From the NCBI RefSeq assembly GCF_039376655.1, contig NZ_CP135000.1:186001-250000 (forward strand): a DNA stretch of 64,000 bases, written 5' to 3'. A program made the translations under genes and the position numbers. The notes beneath the pieces are model-generated. The model saw nothing but the letters and a program-made list of their open reading frames with translations, was not told the DNA's origin and searched no databases. The stretch is from Buchnera aphidicola (Pseudoregma panicola). GTDB taxonomy: Bacteria; Pseudomonadota; Gammaproteobacteria; Enterobacterales; Enterobacteriaceae. Within the stretch, counting starts at the first letter, position 1; each line of letters starts with the position of its first letter. Shown piece by piece: positions 58,123-64,000 of the stretch.

Positions 58123-59205
58123 ATGTTAATTACTAATGTAACAAACAATGAAAAAAATAAATTAAATGAAAAAAAAATAGAAAATAAAAAACAAGAAACA
58201 AATTCTTTAGGAAACAAAACAATAAATTTTTATGATGACAGTAATGAAATAAATAAAGTTATGAATGATAAAGATATAAAAAAAAATATTGTATATGTAC
58301 AAAGGGGAAAAAAATTATTAGGTGAAATATTTGATAATTTTTTTAATAGGAAACAAGCTACATATTATGGTTTATTTAGACTTATAGATAAAGATGGAAA
58401 TGTATCTGTTAGTGCTAAAAGAGATTTCACTATGAATAGTGAATTCAAAATAGTAAACAATGATGGAAAATATTTAACAGGTCATTTATTTGACAAAGTT
58501 AATGACGTTAATATACCTAAAAATGAATTAAAACCTGAAATATTAGATTTTTCTAAAAAATTTTTACCAATAATAAGAAAAACAAATCAAATAAATATAG
58601 AAGCTAATTTAAATACAGAAGAAGAAGTAAAAGAAGAAATAAAATTTAATCCATTAAATCCATTAACTTATACAATAAAACGAAGTATTCCGGTATATGA
58701 TAATTTAGGACATCATAATGATTTAGATATATATTTTTTAAAAAATGCAGTAAATTCTTGGAGAATAATATCCATAAATAAAAAAAATAATGAAAGATAC
58801 GACCAAAATTATATATTTTATAATAGAGCTAATAATAAAATACATATAATGGGATCTGGAATAATTGTAAAATCTGATTTTAATCCTAGTACAAAAAATA
58901 AAATATTATTTAAATGTACTGATATCACAACAAATAAAAATAAACCTACATATTTTAAAAAACTTAAAGCAGATGGAGCTCCTATGAAAAGTTTAAGTCA
59001 TTATGATATATGTCCTAATGGAGATGTTATAGGAGTATTTTCAGATGACACAAGAGGAAAATTAGGATTTGCTGAAATAATAAAATTTCCAGAAGATGTA
59101 AGAAAATGTTTAGAAGAACCATCTATTAGCAATACTAATGAAAGTTTAATAAATTTTTTAAAAAAAGTAGAATTTAATGAAAATGTAAAAAAAACAAAAA
59201 ATTAA
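58123..59205 (+). CDS. flgE: FlgE-like protein lacking both terminal hook domains
   Basis: The middle of this 360-residue protein is FlgE hook protein: LFRLIDKDGNVSV (84-96), IPVYDNLGHHNDLDIYFLK (189-207) and NGDVIGVFSDD (299-309) with GKLGFAEIIKF match the D1/D2 domains. The hallmark N-terminal D0 helix and its NNIANS-type motif are absent, replaced by about 80 polar, Asn/Lys-rich residues. The C-terminal D0 segment (SNVDLS...MIVAQRNYQ in Salmonella) is also absent. Without D0 it should not polymerise like a normal hook. flgD is missing; the first residues MLITNVTNNEKN loosely resemble a FlgD start, so a fusion of remnants is possible. AAGGAAA precedes the ATG, so it is probably translated. 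Confidence 0.75.
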   Translation: MLITNVTNNEKNKLNEKKIENKKQETNSLGNKTINFYDDSNEINKVMNDKDIKKNIVYVQRGKKLLGEIFDNFFNRKQATYYGLFRLIDKDGNVSVSAKRDFTMNSEFKIVNNDGKYLTGHLFDKVNDVNIPKNELKPEILDFSKKFLPIIRKTNQINIEANLNTEEEVKEEIKFNPLNPLTYTIKRSIPVYDNLGHHNDLDIYFLKNAVNSWRIISINKKNNERYDQNYIFYNRANNKIHIMGSGIIVKSDFNPSTKNKILFKCTDITTNKNKPTYFKKLKADGAPMKSLSHYDICPNGDVIGVFSDDTRGKLGFAEIIKFPEDVRKCLEEPSISNTNESLINFLKKVEFNENVKKTKN

Positions 59206-59261
59206 TATTTTAAAAATTTAAAATAACAAAAATATTAAAAAAATAGAGATATAAAATTAAT

Positions 59262-60002
59262 ATGAAAAATGAAATTTGTTCTTGCATAAATTTTGCAAAT
59301 AGAATATTAGAAAAACAAGAAATTATAAATAACAATTTATCAAATTTATCTACTATAGGTTTTAAAGAAAAATTTAGTTATTTTTTAAAAGTTTATAATA
59401 AAAAAAATAAAAATATAAAAAATGAAAAAATTAATTATTATAATAATTCCATTGGTCAATTAAATAATACTAATCAACCATTAGATTTATACTTAGTTAA
59501 TAAAAATGGTTGGTTTTTAGTAAAAGCAAAAAATTCTAAAATATATTTAACTAGAAATGGAAATATTAAAATTAATAAAAAAAATGCTCTTAGCATAAAT
59601 AACAATTTTTTAATAGGTATAAATAATAAACCAATATATATACCTAAAAATTATTTTCCAAAAATAAAAAATAATGGAGAAATTATTATAAATTATAAAA
59701 AAAAATTTTTAAATAAAGAAAAAGTAATAGGAAAAATAAAATTTAAAGAAATAAATATAAACAAATTAAAAGAAGCACATAATGGATTATTTGAAATTAA
59801 AAATAAATATTATAAAAAATATTTAAAAAATAAAAATTTAGAAATAAAAACTGGAATTTTAGAAGGTAGCAATGTAAATTCTATATCTAATATTATAGAA
59901 ACTACATCAAATTCTAGAACATTTAATACTATAATGAAAATTATATCTACTATAAATGAAAATGAAAAAATAACAAATAAAATATTAAATATAAATAATT
60001 AA
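59262..60002 (+). CDS. flgF: Flagellar proximal rod protein FlgF
   Basis: FlgF is a rod subunit above FlgC. The N-terminal region has NNNLSNLSTIGFKEKF, the core YLTRNGNIKINKK, and the C-terminal GILEGSNVNSISNIIETTSNSRTF that returns to the rod core. Length is 246 against 251. Both terminal helices are kept, in contrast to the flgE-like gene just upstream. Its middle is strongly lysine/asparagine-enriched. It is followed 15 bp later by flgG. Confidence 0.94.
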   Translation: MKNEICSCINFANRILEKQEIINNNLSNLSTIGFKEKFSYFLKVYNKKNKNIKNEKINYYNNSIGQLNNTNQPLDLYLVNKNGWFLVKAKNSKIYLTRNGNIKINKKNALSINNNFLIGINNKPIYIPKNYFPKIKNNGEIIINYKKKFLNKEKVIGKIKFKEININKLKEAHNGLFEIKNKYYKKYLKNKNLEIKTGILEGSNVNSISNIIETTSNSRTFNTIMKIISTINENEKITNKILNINN

Positions 60003-60017
60003 AAAGGAAACATAATT

Positions 60018-60803
60018 ATGATGCCATCTATGTGGATATCAAAAACTGGATTAGATGTACAACAAAATAATATGAACATAATTTCTAATAATCTAGCAAA
60101 TGTAAATACAATCGGATTTAAAAAATCAGTAGCTATATTTGAAGATTTGATATACAAAGCTACTAACAATAATATAAATGAAAAGTATGATGAAAATAAT
60201 AATTCAAATAACTATTTTGATGCCGGAGCTGGAGCTAGAACTAGAGAAATACAAAAAAATTTCAGTCAAGGAAATTTGTTAAAAACAGATTCTAATAAAG
60301 ACATTGCTATAAATGGAGATGGATTTTTTCAAATACAAATGTCAGACGGAACTTTAGCTTACACTAGAAATGGATCATTTTTAATAAACAATAATAGACA
60401 ATTAGTAAATAAAAATGGATTGTTGTTGCAACCAAATATTACATTGCCTGAAAATTTTAACAACATTTACATTAATAAAAATGGAATAGTTAGTGTTAAT
60501 ATTAATAATAAAAAAGAAAAAATAGAAATAGGACAAATAAATATAGCTATGTTTAGAAACAATCCGGGACTAGAAAGTATAGGAAATAATTTATATAAAG
60601 AAACTTCTATGTCTGGAGAGCCATTAGAAACTGTTCCTGGAACATATGATGCTGGAGAATTAGAACAAGGATATTTAGAAAGTTCAAATGTAAATATAGC
60701 AGAAGAACTAATAAATATGATACAAACTCAAAGAGCATATGAAATAAATAGTAAAGCTATAAACGTATCAGATAAAATGTTACAAAAAATATGTGAAATA
60801 TAA
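60018..60803 (+). CDS. flgG: Flagellar distal rod protein FlgG
   Basis: FlgG builds the distal rod that passes through the P and L rings. It is the best conserved flg gene here: SMWISKTGLDVQQNNM at the start, NNLANVNTIGFKKS, GDGFFQIQMSDGTLAYTRNG, and SNVNIAEELINMIQTQRAYE at the end. The length of 261 is close to the E. coli 260. AAGGAAA lies before the ATG. It starts at one of two adjacent ATG codons (60018 or 60021). Confidence 0.97.
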   Translation: MMPSMWISKTGLDVQQNNMNIISNNLANVNTIGFKKSVAIFEDLIYKATNNNINEKYDENNNSNNYFDAGAGARTREIQKNFSQGNLLKTDSNKDIAINGDGFFQIQMSDGTLAYTRNGSFLINNNRQLVNKNGLLLQPNITLPENFNNIYINKNGIVSVNINNKKEKIEIGQINIAMFRNNPGLESIGNNLYKETSMSGEPLETVPGTYDAGELEQGYLESSNVNIAEELINMIQTQRAYEINSKAINVSDKMLQKICEI

Positions 60804-60874
60804 AAAAATGCATTATAAATTTAATAAAATAACTTTAAAAACTAATAAAACAAAATAAAATTTAAAGTAAAAAA

Positions 60875-61570
60875 ATGAAAAATACCAAATTTTTAATTCC
60901 TATTTTAATATATATATTATACAAAACATGTTCTTTTAATAATTATAATGAAAAAAATATATTAGAAAAAAATAATTATATATATAAAAATATTAAAAAT
61001 GAAAATGATGGATCAATATTCAAAGAAAACGTTTTAATAGAAAAAAAATATGATTCTTTATTTGAAAAATATAAAAAATATAAAGTAGGAGATTTAATAT
61101 CAGTTTTAATACAAGAAAATACAATAGCTACTAATAGATCAGCTGAAAATACTAAAAGATATGCTAGTAGTGCATTAGGAGCAAAAGAAAAACAACATGG
61201 AGGTAATAAATTAACTACGATATTAAAAAATATTTTTAGATTAAATCAAAAATCTGAAAATAAATTATTTGGTTCAGGACAAAATTTTTCAGAAAATTTT
61301 TTATCTGGAATAATTACAGTTACAGTAAAAAAAATTTTACCTAATGGAAATCTACTTATATCAGGCAATAAAAATATAGTTATAAATAAAGGAAACGAAA
61401 CAATAAAATTTTCAGGAATAATAAATCCTGATGACATAAGAAAAAATAATAAAATAATTTCTACTAGTGTAGCTAATGTAAAAGTAAAATATTTTAGAAA
61501 TGATTATACGAAAGAAATAGAAAATATGGGATGGTGGCAAAGATTTATTTTAAATGTTATACCAATATAA
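60875..61570 (+). CDS. flgH: Flagellar L-ring protein FlgH
   Basis: FlgH is a lipoprotein that forms the outer membrane L ring. The core is clear: VGDLISVLIQENTIATNRSAENTKR, then FSENFLSGIITVTVKKILPNGNL, and WWQRFILNVIPI at the end. The N-terminus has a hydrophobic segment followed by Cys19, but the lipobox reads LYKTC, which departs from the usual L-A/S-G/A-C. Length is 231, close to E. coli. Whether it is still lipidated cannot be told from sequence. Confidence 0.94.
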   Translation: MKNTKFLIPILIYILYKTCSFNNYNEKNILEKNNYIYKNIKNENDGSIFKENVLIEKKYDSLFEKYKKYKVGDLISVLIQENTIATNRSAENTKRYASSALGAKEKQHGGNKLTTILKNIFRLNQKSENKLFGSGQNFSENFLSGIITVTVKKILPNGNLLISGNKNIVINKGNETIKFSGIINPDDIRKNNKIISTSVANVKVKYFRNDYTKEIENMGWWQRFILNVIPI

Positions 61571-61602
61571 AAATATTTTTATATACAACATAAAGAACAT
61601 AA

Positions 61603-62661
61603 ATGAAAAAAATATTAATTTTTAGTAAAATACTTATATCATTATTATTTTTATTTAATAGTACGTTTTCTTTCGCAGAAAAAATTAAAGATCTAACTAA
61701 TATAGACGGAATAAGAGACAATCAATTAATTGGATATGGTCTAGTAGTAGGTCTGAATGGAACTGGAGATTCAGTTTCACAAGCTCCTTTTACTTTATAT
61801 GCTTTAAAAAATATATTATATAAATTAGGAATAATTATAAAAAAAAATAATAATATTCAATTAAAAAATATAGCCTCAGTAATGGTTACTACAGAACTTC
61901 CATTATTTTCTGAAATAGGACAAAAAATAGATGTAAGAGTTTCTTCTATAGGGAATTGCAAAAGTTTAGAAGGAGGTACTTTAATAATAACACCATTGAA
62001 AGGAATAGATAATAAAATTTATGCAATAGCACAAGGTAAAATAATAATAGAAAAAAAAAATCATAAAAAAAATAAAAATTTTAATTTAAATTTTAACGAA
62101 CCTAAAAATTCTGGTAAAATATTAAATGGAGGAAATATTGAAAAAATAGTAGAAAATAATTTTTATAATAAAAAAATAATAAATTTGCAATTAAAGCATG
62201 AAAACTTTGAATTAGCAAAAAAAATTAGTGATGAAATAAATAAATATTATCCAAATACGGCAATACCTATAAATTCAAAAAAAATAACTATATTAAATGA
62301 AACACAAACAAATAATATAGTAGAAATAATATCTAATATACAAAATATAAATATAAAAGTTCCAATAGAACCAAAAATATTTATAAACATAAATAATGGA
62401 TTAATAATAACAAATAGTAAAATAAAAATAGAACCATGTAGTATAAATTATAAAAATTTATATATAAATTTAAAAGAAAATATAAAAAAAATTGATAAAC
62501 AAATTAAAGAAAATCAAATAATAATAAATAGTAGTATTTTTTTAGAAGATATATTGCCAATGTTAAAAACTTTTAAAATAGAAACAAATGAAATAATAGA
62601 AATATTAAAAATATTAAAATCATCTAAATGTTTATCAGCAAAAATAGAAATTTTAAAATGA
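61603..62661 (+). CDS. flgI: Flagellar P-ring protein FlgI
   Basis: FlgI forms the periplasmic P ring around the rod. A Sec signal peptide (about residues 1-26, ending TFSFA) precedes the mature start EKIKDLTNIDGIRDNQLIGYG. The block GLVVGLNGTGDSVSQAPFT is family-typical. Length is 352 against 365. The stop codon overlaps the likely flgJ start as ATGA. FlgA, the periplasmic chaperone for P-ring assembly, is not found in the window. Confidence 0.96.
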   Translation: MKKILIFSKILISLLFLFNSTFSFAEKIKDLTNIDGIRDNQLIGYGLVVGLNGTGDSVSQAPFTLYALKNILYKLGIIIKKNNNIQLKNIASVMVTTELPLFSEIGQKIDVRVSSIGNCKSLEGGTLIITPLKGIDNKIYAIAQGKIIIEKKNHKKNKNFNLNFNEPKNSGKILNGGNIEKIVENNFYNKKIINLQLKHENFELAKKISDEINKYYPNTAIPINSKKITILNETQTNNIVEIISNIQNINIKVPIEPKIFININNGLIITNSKIKIEPCSINYKNLYINLKENIKKIDKQIKENQIIINSSIFLEDILPMLKTFKIETNEIIEILKILKSSKCLSAKIEILK

Positions 62662-62924
62662 AAATATTAAATAATGAAAATTATACAATTAAATCAAATA
62701 ATATATATGAAAATCAGAAAAACAATTCTAATATTATAAAAGAAAAAATAGAAGAAATATTTATAAAAATACTTTTAAAAAATATTAGAATGACAATTCC
62801 AGAAAATACGTTATTTAACGAAAAAAAAAATGAAGTTTATAATGAAATTTATGATCAACAAATATCTGAAATACTTAGTAAAAGAGGATTAAATATAATA
62901 AACAATAAATATAATCAAAAATAA
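62658..62924 (+). CDS. flgJ: Flagellar rod-cap protein FlgJ, N-terminal domain only
   Basis: E. coli FlgJ has an N-terminal rod-capping domain and a C-terminal muramidase domain. Only the first is here, ending soon after PENTLFNEKKNEVYNEIYDQQISE. I place the start at the ATG at 62658, which overlaps the flgI stop (ATGA) and gives 88 residues; an in-frame ATG at 62628 would add ten. Without the muramidase the rod must cross the wall by another means. flgK and flgL do not follow. Confidence 0.9.
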   Translation: MKILNNENYTIKSNNIYENQKNNSNIIKEKIEEIFIKILLKNIRMTIPENTLFNEKKNEVYNEIYDQQISEILSKRGLNIINNKYNQK

Positions 62925-62942
62925 AAATTTTTATATAAAATA

Positions 62943-62981
62943 GCAGGAGAAATATATATTAAAAAATATAAATACTCCTGC
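62943..62981. terminator. Hairpin terminator between flgJ and rne
   Basis: A 7-bp stem GCAGGAG/CTCCTGC (62943-62949 with 62975-62981) with a 25-nt AT-rich loop lies 18 bp after the flgJ stop, in the gap between convergent flgJ and rne. Its G-C content is far above the surrounding DNA, so it is probably functional. Confidence 0.6.
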
Positions 62982-63039
62982 ACAAAATATAAAATATATA
63001 AAAAAAAATAATTTTTTTTATAATTAAAAATAAAAAATT

Positions 63040-64000
63040 TTAATATATTATTGTAGTTTTATTAGTATTATATTTTTTTATAATTTTTTTTAACATATTT
63101 TTTTTTTTTTTATTTTTATGTAATCCTAAAATAAAAAAATTTGGATATTTTATATTTTTACTAAAAAATATTACAATTTTTTTATTTTGTTTTGTTTTTA
63201 TAATATTATTAATATAATTTATTTTTTTTTTTTTAAAAAATATGTTAGTTGTTGCAGGGACAATTATATTTACTTGATAAACATTATCTTTATAAATTTC
63301 TTCTTCTACTAATCTAAATATCGACAATAAAAAAGACTTATTATCTATTAATAAACCATCTCCATTACATCTATCACATAAATAATAATTATATATTTGT
63401 AATACAGAGCTTAATCTCTGTCTAGACATTTCTAATAATCCAAATTTAGATATATCTCCTACCTTAATTTTAGCTTTATCCATTTTAATTAACTTCTTTA
63501 ATCTATTTTTTAAAATTTTTTTATTTTTTAAAAACTCCATATCTATTAAATCTATTACTATTAAACCTCCTAAATCTCTAATTTTTATTTGATGAAATAT
63601 TTCTTCTATAGCTTCCATGTTTGTATTAAAAGCTGTATCTTCTATACTATTATATTTTTTAGATCTAAAAGAATTAACATCAATAGCAGTTAATGCCTCA
63701 GTATTATCTATAGTAATAGACCCCCCAGATTTTAATGTTATTTTTCTTTTAAACAAATTATTAATTTGAGATTCTATTTTGTAAAAACTAAATAAAGAAA
63801 TATTTTTACTATATACTTTTATATTTTTTAAAAAAGAAATATTTTCTATATAAAAAAAATATTTATAAATTTTTTTTAATATTATTGGATTATCTATAAT
63901 TATTTTATCTGTATCTTTATGTAAGCAATCTTTAAAAGTTTTTATTACTATATCATTTTCTTTATAAACTAGACCTGGATTTTTTGTCATTTTATATTTT
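63040..64000 (-). CDS. rne: Ribonuclease E, C-terminal part of a truncated protein
   Basis: The gene runs out of the right edge; the start is outside the window and the Met at 63990 is internal. RNase E starts decay and processing of many RNAs. The DNase I-like catalytic part shows DNTEALTAIDVNS and LGGLIVIDLIDM, followed by the zinc-link CDRCNGDG. The frame stops soon after the catalytic half, at LHKNKKKKNMLKKIIKK, so the long C-terminal degradosome scaffold of E. coli is missing. RNase G is shorter but less likely given the flg neighbourhood, where rne lies in E. coli. Confidence 0.92.
   Translation of the reverse strand, partial: KYKMTKNPGLVYKENDIVIKTFKDCLHKDTDKIIIDNPIILKKIYKYFFYIENISFLKNIKVYSKNISLFSFYKIESQINNLFKRKITLKSGGSITIDNTEALTAIDVNSFRSKKYNSIEDTAFNTNMEAIEEIFHQIKIRDLGGLIVIDLIDMEFLKNKKILKNRLKKLIKMDKAKIKVGDISKFGLLEMSRQRLSSVLQIYNYYLCDRCNGDGLLIDNKSFLLSIFRLVEEEIYKDNVYQVNIIVPATTNIFFKKKKINYINNIIKTKQNKKIVIFFSKNIKYPNFFILGLHKNKKKKNMLKKIIKKYNTNKTTIIY

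Overview
This window is a piece of the chromosome of Buchnera aphidicola, the obligate endosymbiont of aphids. Several things point to it: extreme AT bias in coding and especially non-coding DNA, Lys/Asn/Ile-rich orthologues of Enterobacteriaceae genes, no mobile elements, phage or CRISPR, a 16S gene followed by tRNA-Ile and tRNA-Ala but no 23S, a trpDCBA cluster without trpEG, and a flagellar cluster with no filament genes. The aphid host lineage cannot be told from the sequence alone. Nearly every protein-coding gene has a clear E. coli orthologue.

Layout. 1-2361: 3' end of flhA facing argS. 2480-4432: 16S rRNA with promoter, boxA-like leader and a 26-bp processing stem, then tRNA-Ile and tRNA-Ala, then the divergent pair rnhA/dnaQ. 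5657-12202: tRNA-Asp, grpE, smpB, tadA, then acpS, era, rnc, lepB and lepA on the other strand. 12396-16944: mnmA, fabI, a MarC-family membrane protein, lipB, lipA. 17120-23915: yciA, yciC, trpABCD and suhB, all on the minus strand. 24163-34582: hisS, glyA, pgl, gapA, fldA, ybgI, sucA, sucB. 34788-49553: glycolysis (gpmA, pfkA, tpiA, pykA), zwf, rpsA, aroA, serC, serS, trxB, infA, aspS. 50040-54726: cspC behind a long leader, yoaE, tsaB, minE, minD, minC. 54805-56810: tRNA-Leu, tRNA-Cys, tRNA-Ser, murJ. 57216-62924: flgB, flgC, an flgE-like gene, flgF, flgG, flgH, flgI, flgJ. The right edge cuts rne.

How the genes work together. The window holds a large part of central metabolism: four glycolytic enzymes plus GapA, the first two steps of the pentose phosphate route, and 2-oxoglutarate dehydrogenase E1/E2 together with the lipoate synthesis genes that E2 needs. 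It also carries nutrient provisioning (tryptophan from anthranilate, shikimate-pathway AroA, serine and glycine), translation and RNA processing (ArgRS, HisRS, SerRS, AspRS, S1, IF-1, EF-4, RNase III, RNase E, MnmA, TadA, TsaB, SmpB) and division-site selection (MinCDE).

The observations most worth a second look are these. (1) The cspC leader contains a remnant of the small gene yobF, broken by two stop codons yet still recognisable. (2) The hook gene flgE has lost both terminal polymerisation segments while flgD and flgK are absent and rod and ring genes are kept. (3) SuhB has lost three of its catalytic metal ligands but keeps its fold, next to a preserved boxA-like rRNA leader. (4) gpmA carries an uninterrupted run of 17 A inside its reading frame.
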